A stretch of DNA of 64,000 nt from Apiosordaria backusii (taxonomy: Eukaryota; Ascomycota; Sordariomycetes; Sordariales; Lasiosphaeriaceae): the NCBI GenBank assembly GCA_030549205.1, contig JAUKTV010000005.1, forward strand, positions 2,790,001-2,854,000, read 5' to 3'. A program made the translations under genes and the position numbers. How positions within the stretch are numbered: position 1 is the first letter of the stretch; every line of letters begins with the position of its first letter. Under the pieces are notes generated by a model. The model saw only the letters and a program-made list of their open reading frames with translations. It was not told the DNA's origin and searched no databases. Below are positions 1 through 11,127 of the stretch, one piece after another.

Positions 1-644
1 TACTACTGATGGTTGGATAGAGCAAAGCAGCAGAGGGTAAGCTGAAAAGCAACAGCAGGATGCAGGTGGGCGAGATAAGTATTTATAGCTAATAATTATA
101 AGACTTGGGAGCAGGGGAAAGCGGGGCGGAGCAAAACAAAGCCGTTTTCACTTAGAGTAAATGAGCGAGAGCTTCATGTCATGCCGGTGATGTTGGTGAT
201 GGTGAATCAGATCGGTCGACATGGGATGGTGAGTCACGTTTGAAATGGGAAGAGGTAAGAGATGACAGTTATTTAGACTCAGTATCGGGGTATCTGCAAA
301 CTCATAGAGTTTCTTGTATTGAAGTAAATATACATATTGAATTGTTGGGCGGCGGACTAGCAATAATGAAGTATCATGAACACTGTCGTCGCAACTGGAG
401 GGGATGAGAGGCGCAAGTTTGCGCCTACACTCAGGGGTGTCAGAGCATGTGGCCCGTGCTCTGTTGCTGAAAACAGGAAAGGTGGGTCCAAACTGCAATC
501 ACCACTGAGCTGCCAAGGCCCCTGCAGCAACACATCCTCACTTGAGCATTCACTCACCCATACAAAAAACAGCCGCCCTCAACCAACACTATCAAACCTG
601 TAACCAAATAACCCCAATACAATCGACAGATCTTCTACTTGATC
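1..644. other. Left-edge intergenic region, promoter side of LSM6
   Basis: No open frame here has the composition of a protein or a match I recognise on either strand. The last part must contain the promoter and 5' leader of LSM6. Whether the first bases belong to a neighbouring gene outside the window cannot be told. Confidence 0.5.
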
Positions 645-1021
645 ATGGAGAACGGCGCCTTAACCCAGGGAGAGGGCAAGGACCCATCAGGCTGGTTGAG
701 CGAAATCATTGGACATCCTGTCACAGTCAAGCTCAACTCGGGCGTTGTTTACAAGGGTGGGTTCATGGGCAGCCGCCCAACCTTTGGAAAAGAAAACACC
801 GTGCTGACACCTATTACAATAATAGGTGAACTGCAGTCTGTCGATGGATACATGAACATTGCTTTGGAAAAGACTGAGGAGTATGTCAACGGTGCCAAGC
901 GAAGAAGCTATGGGGATGCCTTTGTCAGAGGCAACAACGGTATGTTGCGGCCGCCTCATCAGACATATGTTTTGGCCATGATGCTGACTTATTTACAGTA
1001 ATGTATATCTCTGCCGATTAG
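645..1021 (+). CDS. LSM6: U6 snRNA-associated Sm-like protein LSm6
   Basis: LSm6 is a subunit of the heteroheptameric LSm rings: Lsm2-8 binds the 3' end of U6 snRNA in the nucleus, and Lsm1-7 acts in cytoplasmic decapping and mRNA decay. Three exons (645-756, 826-939, 999-1021) join in phase to give 82 aa, close to the 80-86 aa usual for the family. The introns (757-825, 940-998) have GTGGGT..TAG and GTATGT..CAG ends. Removing the first intron restores the Sm1 motif around YKGELQSVDGYMNIAL. The second join completes the Sm2 motif, with RGNNV followed by MYISAD and stop. The unspliced reading would insert about 23 unrelated residues and lose the conserved end. The start is the ATG at 645, in front of the conserved Sm fold. 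It is transcribed away from the methyltransferase downstream on the other strand. Identity is confident. Confidence 0.96.
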
Positions 1022-1132
1022 GAGACTTCCTTCTGGCTTTCATTTCATTCAGGGGCATGGGAATAGGGCATGATTATCATTGTGGAGGAGTTTTTCGGTT
1101 GGTATCTCCGAAAAGGTATTCAGAAATTGTAG

Positions 1133-2163
1133 CTACTTCTTGGTCCACACAAAGTAGGTAACGCCATGAAGAGCAATCTCCCCGCTTTCGTTCCTCTCGA
1201 CGTCAGGAGACTGAAGTGCCTCTTTGAACACCTTGACAGCAGCCTCTCTGTCTGGCCCTTCGAGTACCGCTACCTGGCTGAGGGTATTAATACGAGACCA
1301 CAGCGCCTCCCCCGTCAACCACACTGTCCATTTCACCGTCTTCTCGCTAAGCGGGAGTGTGAATAATTCCTGATTTTCGAATGCACCCCGCCATTGATCA
1401 TCGCGGAAACGAGGCTGGCCGTCCGAAGATATGGAATAAATCCTGTTTGTCTCGATTAGCTCTGCCATCGTTCCTTTGCCTCGTCTGCGTTGAGGAGAGC
1501 AAGGGTCATACCATGAATTTAGCTTCTCCTCCCACTCAGTCACGGCCTTCCAGGAACGGGGTTTATTATCTTTGTCGCCAGTGATGTTAGCTCACGGTGA
1601 TCATAAAAACATCATGAAACTCACAGTCTTCGATATTCCAGATAGCACCCAGCCCCGCGCCATTCTTTAGCACCCGATGAGCTTCCCTCAAAGTCTCTTC
1701 ATTTGCAAACCTATTGTTCCACCATCCCCATCACTTTGATTAGTCCCAGACAAGATTTCCAATCCACAGGCCTCTCAAAGTGCTGGAGAAAAACTCACCA
1801 ATGGAAACTCTGCGCGGCAATATACCCATCCGCCCACTCTTGCTCCTCCACCGGCAACTTTCCCGCGTGGCCATCTCTCACATCAACGCCTTTTAATCCC
1901 TTCCCTTTGAGCTGGGCTCTCATGTCCCCGTGAGGCTCCACAGCTATCACTTTGAACTCCTCGTCTCGGTTAGCAAGCAGCTCAGTGAACTTGCCCGTGC
2001 CGGCAGCGATCTCGAGGACCTTGGCATTGCGCTTGCCCAGTAATCCCAGCGCTGAAAGGAAGGAAGTGACGGCTTCCTGGGGGTAGGAAGGCCTGTGAGT
2101 GTCATAGGCGGCAGCCTTTTGGAATCCCTGACTCGCGGCCTTCGGGAGCTGAAAGGAGGTCAT
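1133..2163 (-). CDS. SAM-dependent class I methyltransferase (type 11 family)
   Basis: Predicted soluble S-adenosylmethionine-dependent methyltransferase; the substrate cannot be told from the sequence. Exons on the minus strand are 2163-1799, 1710-1625 and 1569-1133, giving 295 aa; introns 1711-1798 (GTGAGT..TAG) and 1570-1624 (GTGAGT..AAG) join in phase. SAM-binding motif I is VLEIAAGTGKF near residues 49-59, followed by an acidic strand end (AVEPHGDM, residues 74-81) that should contact the SAM ribose. A motif resembling the family's post-II region (ADGYIAAQSFHWF) is rebuilt across intron 1. Related fungal proteins include the yeast Crg1/Tmt1 group, but this alone does not assign a substrate. 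The frame is open for another 160 nt upstream; I took the ATG at 2163 because homology-like sequence begins just after it. Its 3' end faces LSM6. Confidence 0.88.
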
Positions 2164-2812
2164 AATGTCTTGGAATTTCTGGTATTTGGTGTTATTTTTT
2201 CTTCTGATTTGAAAATATGGATGTGATTTCTTGTGGGATTGTGACGAGATAAGTAGATGATTATCAGCAATTGAAGTCGTGGAAGTTACACTATCTGGAT
2301 GTATGTATGCTTCCAAGAAAACCATATCCGTCTTAGGCCCGATGTCGTCAACGAAGGCGATACTGATGACATTATCCTAGCCCTCGAGACAGAACTCTCG
2401 CCTTGTTTCACGGCGTACACTGGGTAACAAATTTGATTCCTCTCAATTTTCTTGCATCTACTCGGGCAGATATCACATAGGCATTCTCATCAAGTAATCA
2501 TCGTCCGTCACACATTGATCAATGCAAATGAATTTAATGAAAACTTGTTTTCATTACTACCAATTCGTGAGACTACCATGTACTGTCAGGCACCAAAGCT
2601 CACCAATGACCGACTATTCTCCTCTGCAAATCCATTAACTCCATACTGTGTTGAGTAAACCCCTCCAAATGATGCGTGCCTGACTCGATGCCCTTCCTAA
2701 AGACGCCTAGCAATGCTCAAACAAAATGTTCCAGTTTCAAGACACCATACGCTCCCATTCCATCCCAGAAATTCAGATCTCTGTCCATGTCAACAAGTCC
2801 CCATGTGTGAGT
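2164..2812. other. Intergenic region, methyltransferase promoter and sHSP 3' end
   Basis: It holds the upstream region of the methyltransferase and the 3' flank of the small heat-shock gene. It is A/T-richer than the flanking genes. No coding or RNA gene is recognisable. Confidence 0.5.
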
Positions 2813-3475
2813 TTAGAGAATCTGAACCTTGTGGACCTGGGGCTTCTTCGCCTTGGGTACCACAAGAGTCAAGATGCCATGCTCGAGACCAGCCTTGACT
2901 CCCTCGTGCTCAACGCGGCTGGGGAAGCTGAAAGTGCGGCTGAACTCTCCGATCGAGCGCTCCTGAAGCCAGAACTTGGCCTCAGGCTGCTTGTTCTTGT
3001 GGGTGACCTCCTTGTTCTCGCCAGTCTTGGCCACCGTGGTGGTGCTGGCAGCCTTCTCATCCTCGGGCTTCTCATCCTCGACCGTGGCCTTGTGGGAAGA
3101 GTGCTGCTCCTCGCCGCCCTCAGTGATGGCGTTGTTGGCCTGGCCGTTGTTCTCAAGGAGGCCGGCGGGAGGGGTTCCGGCAGTGCGAGTACGCTCGACC
3201 TTCCCGCGGATCACAAGTGTCTGCGGGTCGGTGAACTCAATGTTGAGGTCCTCGCGGGCGATACCCGGGAGCTCGCCGTGCAACTCGTAGGCCTCAGCCG
3301 ACTCACTAACGTCGAACTTGGGGGTAAAGGTGCGGATGGAGCGGCGATTGCGGGATCCTCCGTTCTGGTGGTTGTCATTGCCCTGGACCTCGCGGGAGTA
3401 GCTGTCGAAGTCGTCAAGCAGACGGAAGAGAGGGGTGAAGCTGGGGTCGGCACCGTAGAAGCTGCGGGAGAACAT
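2813..3475 (-). CDS. hsp30: Small heat-shock protein, HSP20/alpha-crystallin family (Hsp30 type)
   Basis: ATP-independent holdase chaperone that binds unfolding proteins under heat or other stress. A single exon gives 220 aa. The alpha-crystallin domain starts near residue 50 (PKFDVSESAEAYELHGELPG) and its last strands lie at residues 168-208, including the GILTLVVPK signature at 200-208. The two halves are separated by a charged, low-complexity insert of about 70 residues (95-165), rich in E, K, T and N. That split domain is what I know of filamentous-fungal Hsp30 proteins. The N-terminus is short, with an aromatic RSFYGADPSFTPLFRLLDDF stretch (residues 4-23). The chosen ATG at 3475 directly precedes MFSRSFYG; a longer upstream frame is mostly Ser/Gln-rich leader. 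Heat-shock elements and a TATA-like box lie upstream, in line with heat-inducible control. Confidence 0.94.
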   Translation of the reverse strand: MFSRSFYGADPSFTPLFRLLDDFDSYSREVQGNDNHQNGGSRNRRSIRTFTPKFDVSESAEAYELHGELPGIAREDLNIEFTDPQTLVIRGKVERTRTAGTPPAGLLENNGQANNAITEGGEEQHSSHKATVEDEKPEDEKAASTTTVAKTGENKEVTHKNKQPEAKFWLQERSIGEFSRTFSFPSRVEHEGVKAGLEHGILTLVVPKAKKPQVHKVQIL

Positions 3476-3647
3476 TTTGAAGATTGGTTGTGGTTTGTTG
3501 AGTTGTGGGAGTTGAAGAATCGATGTGAAGAGTGAAGGAGATTTGAGTGCGCTTGAGAGCTGAGAGCTTGTTGTGGTTGCTTTGCTTTGTTTTGATGCTG
3601 GTGATCTGAGGAGAAAACGGTTGGGAGGTTGGAAGAAATCCAAAGCC

Positions 3648-3655
3648 TTAATATA
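3648..3655 (-). promoter_or_regulatory. TATA-like box of the sHSP gene
   Basis: The minus strand reads TATATTAA here, about 170 nt upstream of the sHSP start codon and just downstream (on that strand) of the heat-shock elements. Spacing and order fit a heat-shock promoter. Function is inferred. Confidence 0.5.
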
Positions 3656-3690
3656 CTTCTGCAGAGGGCTTGGGGAAGCCTGATGGTGTT

Positions 3691-3713
3691 TTCCACAATC
3701 TTCCAGAATCTTG
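3691..3713. promoter_or_regulatory. Heat-shock element cluster
   Basis: The plus strand has TTC at 3691, then TTCCAGAA at 3701-3708 followed two bases later by TTG. TTCnnGAA is the core of the HSF1-binding element (inverted nGAAn pentamers). It lies about 225 nt upstream of the sHSP start codon. Confidence 0.6.
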
Positions 3714-3754
3714 AGTCCGTCACCGGGAAAGAAAGAGTATGACCATACCTGTAG

Positions 3755-3764
3755 CTTCTAGAAA
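3755..3764. promoter_or_regulatory. Second heat-shock element
   Basis: CTTCTAGAAA contains a perfect TTCnnGAA pair, 47 nt from the first cluster. A third, imperfect GAA/TTC/GAA run (AGAAATTTCCAAGAAC) lies near 3915-3930, one base out of register. Together they support HSF control of the sHSP gene. Confidence 0.55.
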
Positions 3765-4548
3765 GGACCTGAAGCTCCGGGGAGCCACGGATTGGTGTGA
3801 TAGGTAGCAACTACCAGGCACTGGCGTGGTGTTTGCATCATGATGCGCAACACACCGTCATCAAATGCTGAGTCGGTAGAAACAAAGGGAAGAGCGAATT
3901 TGTCGCGAAGGCTCTAGAAATTTCCAAGAACATCTCAAACCACCAACATGCACTCACACACAAACGACTAACTCCAAGTATCAGATAAATATCTTGAAGA
4001 TTGTTAAGCATAGCTAAAGAAGGCCTGTCACTTGACTTTTTACGATTTCCAATTGATAATGATGGGGTGAAAGTCGATCATCTCGAAACCCTCACGCTCC
4101 GTCAAAGGCTGGGGTTCCATGTTCCAAAAACCAAAGGAGTTCCTGCCAAGACGGGAAGGGTGGGGTTAGACCACACACTATGACCGAACCAGTTAGAAGC
4201 TTCGATAGCTTTCCGTAGTGTACTTGCTAACTCTTCTGGGAGATGGGACTTGAGACATTCAGGACAACAGAAACAGACGACATGGTCATGATAGCACGAG
4301 GCTACCAAAAGGTAGAGCCACTGGTCATACACACAGAGATTCAGAGAAATACTACGGTAGATCTCTTTTTATCAAAAAAAATAGAGATGGAACTTTCATC
4401 AAAGTCTTTACGCTATCCAAAGACATGATAAGGCATATCGCAGTCCTGTCACAAGACTGAACTATGGGAGAGGCCCCTTTTCCGTACAAGTCTTGCTATC
4501 CAGCAGCATCTTCATGAGGCAAATCATGAGGCCCCCAGACTCAAATCA
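3765..4548. other. Intergenic region between sHSP promoter and YTH 3' end
   Basis: The left part is distal sHSP promoter; the right part is the 3' flank of the YTH gene. A 76-codon minus-strand frame near 4102-4332 with a CFCCPEC cluster is noted but not called, as it has no recognisable family or leader. Confidence 0.4.
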
Positions 4549-6726
4549 TCACCTCGGCAGTACATTTGTCGGGATTGGGTAACCACCACCAGCAAGTGGG
4601 GCTCCAGCTCCCGACACAGGCACTGGCAGCATCCCCGGTATCATAGGCATTGCCGGACTCCGTGTCCTATTAAACAGCCCAATTAGCCTCCTCCCGATCG
4701 CTGGTTCCAGCTCTGTCCCGTCTCTTGCGATCTTGACCTCCCGGTTTGAATTCCAAGGATTCCTTAAGCCCCTCGTTTTGTAAAATGGTAGTCTTGCTGT
4801 TGACAACCACTCGAGCCGGAACGGCTTGCCCCATGTTTTGTTTTCGGTGCCAGCACCACTCTCCTGACCACTCCGGACACTCCCTCCGTCCCCGCCGACT
4901 GAGCCGCCGGATTCGTCGTCCTGTCCGCCATCCGGGGTTTGGTCTCCGCGGTCTGCCTCCCAAAAGATGGTGCCGCGGGCTGAGTCGTCGATAATCCGGC
5001 CCTTGGGGGCGAATTCGGTGGCTTCGGTAGCAATAGCCTTCGGGAGATCAACATCAGCCGAAGACTGTGCCTTGGGTGCAAACTCAATCGCCGCCGCCGG
5101 ATCGTCGTTGATGGGAGATGTCATGCGAGCATAACCAAAATATTCGCCAGATTTGTTTGCAGAGAACACAAGATACACATTGTCGGCGTTCTGTTTCAAA
5201 TTGACGAAAAGTGTTAGTCGGGAGTGTCTTGTTCCGTTTTGATGGAAATGGGGATAGGAACATCATTGCAGTACACACCTTGAAGGCATTGTTCAGCGTC
5301 TCTTCGTTGTGTGACTGCGTCGCCCAAATCTTCGTTCGGACACTCGACTCCAGATCCTCAACCGTGAGGCTCTTGAGGACAAAGAATCTGTCCTTTTGCA
5401 AAGAGCCGCCTTCTGCCTTGGGGCTGCTTACACTTGATTCAGCAACGGCGGCTTGTGGCGTAGAAGCGGGAGCACCCGTCTCGCCCGAATCGACCTCGCC
5501 GGCCACGCCCTGTTGTTCCTGGACCGATGTTACCGTCGGTGCTGAAGAGATAGCCGGGCCCGTTGGGGCTGTGATGCCGGCAGGTCCTTCCACTGTGCTT
5601 TTCCGCAACCGACTGACAAGTCTGACAGTCATGAATTTGGAGTCGTGCAGCTTCCGCTGCGCCGCGATGCAAGACTCCTCGTCCTTGAAGTTTGCAAACG
5701 CGCAGTTGCTTTTCGAAATGAGAAACAGTGACTCTAGTCCTTCAGCTTCTTTGCAAACGTGGTGAACCAGACTCATGAGCTCTGTTAGAGGAGGCAGGTT
5801 CCCGATCCAGATGGCGTGACCTGTTGAAGAAACTTGTAAGTCCATTTTGCGTTTATCTACGGACGGCAAACTTGGCAACACTCACCACTCTGGCGTGGTT
5901 TTCGAGGAGGCCCGCGAACGACGTTATTTTGGCGGCTTTCGGCGGTTACTGTTGTTTGTATTAGACAAGACGCTGGGATGAGAGACTAGGCAGGCTACTC
6001 ACGCGTTTCATGGTGGGCCGGAGAGGGGATGGGAACCCCTTGGCTGCTCAGGTGCGGATGCTGCGCGTTGGCGTCGAGATGCTGTAGATTGGATGGCGCA
6101 TACTGTCCGAGCATGAGCTGCGCTGCTAGATGCGGCGACTGCCCCGGGAAATGTGTGGCCGTTGGGTAGTAGTAATGCGCGCCTGGGTGATGCTGTTGGT
6201 TCAGGACAACATGGCTCCCGTAGTAATTCACATCTCCTCGTGGTGGCATGTTAGCACCTGCCGGCTGCTGGGGGGAAAGAGGAGTCGGGTAGTACTGCGC
6301 CGCCATGTGCGGTTGTGGTAGGTAATACTGGGGAGAAGGGGCGGCTGGTCCCATAGCGTTCGGGGCCCCGTATTGAGAGACAGGGATTTGGGGCGCCGTT
6401 CCAGGGGATGATATTCCAGGCGCGTTGTATCTTTGCGGACTTTGCCCATAAGGGGTCGGCCGATAGGCTTGTTGAGGCAAGGCGTTGGCCATGCTGCTCA
6501 TATCAAACCCCCCAGATCTTTGTTGATGGGTCATTTCGAGTTGAGTTGCGAAGGCATGTTGCGATCCAGCGTCTGGCTGCTGCTGCGGACGTGTCGAAGA
6601 GTACACGGATGGATGCTCAGCACCAATGCCCGGCCCGATGCTTGATGAGACCGGAAGCGTTCCTGGGGGAGCTTCTTGTCCGAGGAACTCTGCTGGAGCG
6701 CCAGGTTGGAGCGGTGTATCTCCCAT
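4549..6726 (-). CDS. RRM- and YTH-domain RNA-binding protein (m6A-reader type)
   Basis: YTH domains bind N6-methyladenosine in RNA; this protein should read such marks or related RNA motifs. Exons are 6726-6003, 5948-5886, 5820-5279 and 5190-4549, giving 656 aa; introns 5949-6002, 5821-5885 and 5191-5278 all join in phase. Order: a Pro/Gln/Tyr-rich N-terminus (residues 1-240), a basic linker RKPRQSGHA leading into an RRM (about 263-337; RNP2 IWIGNL, RNP1-like CAFANF), a linker, then the YTH domain (about 408-616). Likely cage tryptophans are W428 (KIWATQ) and W520 (FWEAD); N434 sits in the conserved pocket position. Two inserts, one acidic and Gly-rich (about 523-560), interrupt the domain. 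The 63-nt second exon encodes the linker. The start is uncertain: the frame is open further upstream, and I took the first ATG before Pro/Gln-rich sequence. Confidence 0.9.
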
Positions 6727-9700
6727 CGGGGATGCCCAAAGTTTTATCAAACCCAACCCAAAGGATCGTTCCGGGTACTTCCACCGAGCCCTGCTCAGTC
6801 TTCTCTTCGCTGTGGTGCTGGGGCAGGTAATGGTAAGATGGCAATGTCTCAACGACGCTGATGGGATATGAGAGTTGTCTCCAGTTGAAAGTGAGCTCCA
6901 GGGCAAGTCCGTAAGAGGTAAAGAAGGCTTCTCGAACCTGACAGAACCGGGTCTTTGGAGTGTGATTTCTTTCCGAGGGCGTGCGATCGCCGTGGTTAAG
7001 CGTCAAATGCAAGGGCGAGAGAGGTTTGGTACAGGGGTACAGCACTTGGAACGCTCTGAAGTGGTGCACAACTTCCACTTGATGCTCCTTAAAAACGCAG
7101 CTTCGACGGCGTGATGGGAAGATGGGGGACCCAGGAGAAAAATCGAGCGCCGAGGCAAGTCTCCCAGACGGACGATATCAATAATAGGGTTGTATACCAA
7201 GCTAGGACACAGCCAGTGGACTCTTTGCCACGAGACGATTTCCGTCAGTAGGGCTGCTCCAATGGGTTGGACACACAAATGCTGGCGGGGAAAACTGCAC
7301 ACGTTCGGTGTGTTTCGCCCGGCCCTAGGCGATATGGCGGGTCGTTCGTCTGCAAGAGCAAGAGGAGAAGGCAGGGGAGTACCGCGTGGAGGCAAGACAG
7401 AAGAGTTCGTTTCGACCGAGTCAAAGCTGCGAACAAAACAGCGATCCGGGCCCGTGGGCGTGGCGGCAGACTCACAGGACGAGAGATCTCGCTATAAACG
7501 ATACCGGATGAACCTTTTAGACTCACTTCCTCCGCAGTAGTCCGAACAACTGTTATAGCAACAGCTAGACACGCCAGATTTGCGTGAACAGGCGATACCC
7601 ACACAATTTCGCAGTGTGATAGAACAACGGGGCTAGAAATGTTCGGTGGCGTAGTGCGTAATGATGGGGAGTGTGGCGGCGAATTTTCTCTATGGTTTCC
7701 TATCTCTCCCCAAGACATCTGCAGAGTTGACTTTTTCAAGGTATTTTTGTCTCTGCTCCCTTGGCCCTTTTCTGTCATCAAGCATGAATGAACCTGTTGG
7801 ATCAGGTTCCTCACAACCCCCATCCAAGTAACGGCGTTGCCGTCTTGAAGAGCTGGATGGGGCAATGGGAGGCTGCCGATCTGCACTTGAGCTGCTGTTC
7901 AGGGTTTATGGGTGGCCAAACCCACGCGTGGTAGGGTTCGGCACTCAAACAAGACTGGGGCTGGGGAGTACTGTCTGCATCTAGAACCGTGCCCGATCAA
8001 CAGATTGGGTCTGGAGGCGGTGCCCAGGCTCACAAGTTCACAGGTCACATCGGGATTGGCTCACCGGGGGTGACGGGGAGTGTCGGACCCAGGCCTGAGC
8101 CGCAATCCAGGCGAAGATGTGCAGAGCTTAGTCGAGTGGGATGGACCTGGAGGGGAAGGAACATCGGGAATAAGACCGCTAACCGCGATGGCGAGGGAGG
8201 GGGGGGTTTGGACCAGAGATTGTGGAGAGAATAACAGGCATGATTGGCAAGCCCGGTAGATATCACCCCCGTTCGGGCGATGTGGCTGAAGAAGGGGCGA
8301 ACCAGGGGTAATCTCGATGCGTAAGTTCGATGGGATTCATCAACGGGATTCCCATTACCCGTGGGAGCCCAAACTCAGCCCAAGACACGGGGGCAAGGCA
8401 AGTGCTTGCCTTCGGCCAGCACCAGTGCTTAAAACAAGTCGAAAGAAGGAAAGTGGGCAGCTGACACTTCTTTTTGCCACCACAAACGCAAATGATGGTT
8501 CAAAACCATGGCTCGTGCTCCCCCGCATGGGATCTGCTTGCCATGCCACTGCACGCTTGTATGTATGTAGTGGAGGATAGTCTCCTATTTCTGCAGTTTA
8601 CGCATATCATGTGGAGGAAGAGGCAGAAAGACAAATCACTCGTCTCGTCATACGTCGTGTACACTAAGCACAAGTCCATCTCGCATATTGGGAATTATAT
8701 GGGCTTGGTTGGAAATGTGCATGTGTCCTTGCCGATCGAAAGACGAGGCGATCTCCACGCTTTGTACATACATCCCTACGTCGTACCACAGGGTCGGTAC
8801 AATAACTGTCGACATGCACTTGTGACAAAACCGCTGATCGTTGATCTTCCCATGTTGGCAGGTACGCATGTACATACTAAGATACAGTAGCTTGAAGAAT
8901 AGTGTACCTAGTCGGTTTTCCGGACTTGACTACAGCCCAGGTGCTCGCCGAGCTGGATTATAAAAAAAAATTCTCTTCTCTTTCTTTAGAAGACAGAGAC
9001 CTTCTGAAATATCTGTTAAATTATCGAAATGGGGCATGGGCTTTAGTTTGTAGTGTATATGTGTGTTTGTTAAAAACAACACTGACGGATATCCCTTTTC
9101 CTGGATGAAAGCGCAAAGTTACGTCATAGGCACAGATGGGTCTGCGCATCTGATCAATGATGACCCTGGTAAGATTTCCAAGGCACTTTCAGGGGCCGTC
9201 ATGAGGAGCAAGCCACTGCCGGATATTCATACACTACGCCCATGGATACTCCTTCCTTTGGGGGACGAGGTTCGGATCTGCTCAACATCACCAGTTTGAG
9301 TTTGGTGAGCACCTCTTAAAGGATGGACGGTGATGCAACGCTCACGCAGACGTTAAATCGGCTCGGTAGTAAACTCGGGGATTTCCAAACCATATCAGAG
9401 GAACACCTTACACGCGCTCAAGTTCATGTAGCGACTTGAAACTTTGTCTGCAGGGCAGTTGTGTGATGTCTGAGAGTTTCAAAAAAATGACTTACCCTAG
9501 TGTATTTCGCTAGTTAGCGAGGTGCAATGCCAAGCCATTCAGCCGGATCTGTTGCTCCGGGGCGCGTTGTACCGGCTTCATAAGCGGTAGACACTTCTCA
9601 ATGATCAAGAACCACGGCTTTCATTCAAATATAGAAATCAGAAAGTTTTGGGTCATCATTAATTTCGTGATTTACATAGCCGCAGCCCAAAAGTGCAGCT

Positions 9701-9758
9701 TGGCCATCAGCTTTCCTCTACCTGCCTTGGGCCGCCTCCATGACTGATACGGACCACT
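6727..9758. other. 3-kb gene-free region upstream of the YTH gene
   Basis: Neither strand shows a frame with protein-like composition, spliced homology, a tRNA or a repeat family I recognise. The left part is presumably promoter and 5' leader of the YTH gene; the right end is the 3' flank of PRE7. A TATA-like TATAAACG occurs at about 7492. A non-coding transcript cannot be excluded. Confidence 0.4.
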
Positions 9759-10615
9759 CTAATCCTTCTTGAGAGGCAAAACAACCTCCTCAATCCCTTC
9801 CTTTGTGATAATCATCATCTGCAAACCATCACCGACCTCAATGTGACGCTCGACGGCCCCATCAAAAGCATCCTTCACAAGAGTCTCCACCTCCTGGCGT
9901 GACAACGGGCGCCGCTCGCGTTCCTGGAGGGCATGGCCTTCACCACTACCTGGGATAAACTGGTTCTTGAAGTTGACTTGGTTGTCGAGGAAGGGCATAA
10001 TCAAGCTGGCTGCAGCACCGCCCGCCCGGCATTGTTCCCGCTCGTAGCTGCCGACTGGGTCGTACGAGTAGACGGCTCCCTTACCCTCCTCGTCAAGACC
10101 ACCCAGGATAGCGTATGCGTAGTATGGAAAGAACCGCTTCTGGTAGAGAATAGTAGACAACCGTTGTGCACAAGCCTTGACGCTCATGGGCTTGCCGTGG
10201 CGATAGCGATACATCTTGCAAATGGCATCCAGCCGTTCCTTGAGAGCCTCTCCGTCCGCCGCAAACCCTACAACAGAGAGAACCAGGGTCGCATCTTTCT
10301 GGTCCGACGTTGTGCCGCCGATCTTGAAAACCTTGGGATGGAACCGCGAGTTGATGCTGTAACCGGAGGTTAAACGAGTATCGCCAGCCATGATGGTGAA
10401 GTCGGCGCCGGCGATGGCAAGGGTCGAACCGCCATTGTCGGTGTATCTATCTCACAGAGCGTTAGCGACGTTCTCTGCTCTCGTATCGAATCAGAATCCG
10501 GTGCCTACGGGTCGAAGCGATGCTCTCGAGCTCCCTCTGGAGCGTTGAATTTGGGAGCCTCGCTGAACGAGTAGTTGGGCCCGTTCAAGAGCGGGTTCTG
10601 GCTGAACATGGCCAT
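9759..10615 (-). CDS. PRE7: 20S proteasome subunit beta-6 (Pre7/PSMB1 type)
   Basis: Non-catalytic beta-ring subunit of the 20S proteasome core particle. Exons are 10615-10509 and 10446-9759; intron 10447-10508 (GTAGGC..TAG) joins in phase to give 264 aa. Exon 1 encodes the propeptide-like N-terminus and ends in HRFDP; exon 2 starts YTDNGGSTLAIAG and continues ADFTIMAGDTRLTSGYSINSR. Signature segments are FFPYYAYAILGGLDEEGKGAVYS and DPVGSYEREQCRAGGAAASL, both diagnostic of beta-6. The C-terminus ends in a charged LPLKKD tail. The ATG at 10615 precedes a second in-frame ATG two codons later (MAMFSQNP); either could be used. It is transcribed away from STT4. Confidence 0.96.
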
Positions 10616-11127
10616 CGTGAACGCCCTGGGTTTGGATTTTTAGGAGAATGTCCGGGTGATGGATGTCGATTCAGAAGATTAGCGGTATCGAGTGTAGCCG
10701 GAGATGGGATTGGAAGCTGTCGTGACGGGCGAGGGACGTTGATGCTGGCACCTAGACTACCCAGCTGTGGTGATGCGGTTGGTAGGTGAGGTGGGTGGAA
10801 CCTCTTTGGCGCGTCAGCCCTGCAGCCTGCTCCCCGGGAAGCTCTTGCTGACTCAGCACAGTGGCCCCTGGGATTCCCCAGGTAATTGAAGATGACATTT
10901 TGGGGGGTCAGAACTCCACTAAAAGAAAGTGGTGGTTATTAAGGTACCCATCGGCTCACCACCGCGCCGTCCCGTCTATTGTTTCGTTCCAACAGTTGGC
11001 GTCTACGTACGAACGCCCAAACTGCAAAGGCAAAACGTATCTTGCTCCCCAGGAAGCCTCCGGGCACCGGAGAATCCTTGGAGAAGCACCGCTGCTGCGT
11101 ACTACGAACACCCCAGCCGACGACATC
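10616..11127. other. Divergent promoter region PRE7 / STT4
   Basis: This 512-nt stretch separates two genes transcribed in opposite directions, so both promoters lie here. I found no clear proteasome control element (GGTGGCAAA) on either strand. Nothing coding is evident. Confidence 0.5.

Noticed and set aside
2726..3535. 269-codon plus-strand frame opposite the sHSP gene
   Set aside because: Exact antisense shadow of the sHSP coding sequence, Leu/Gly/Val-rich as expected from its complement.
4102..4332. 76-codon minus-strand frame with a CFCCPEC cluster
   Set aside because: Too short, no signal peptide or splice support; kept only as a note in the intergenic entry.
8497..8507. GGTTCAAAACC resembling a tRNA B box
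   Set aside because: No A box or cloverleaf can be formed in the 80 nt upstream.
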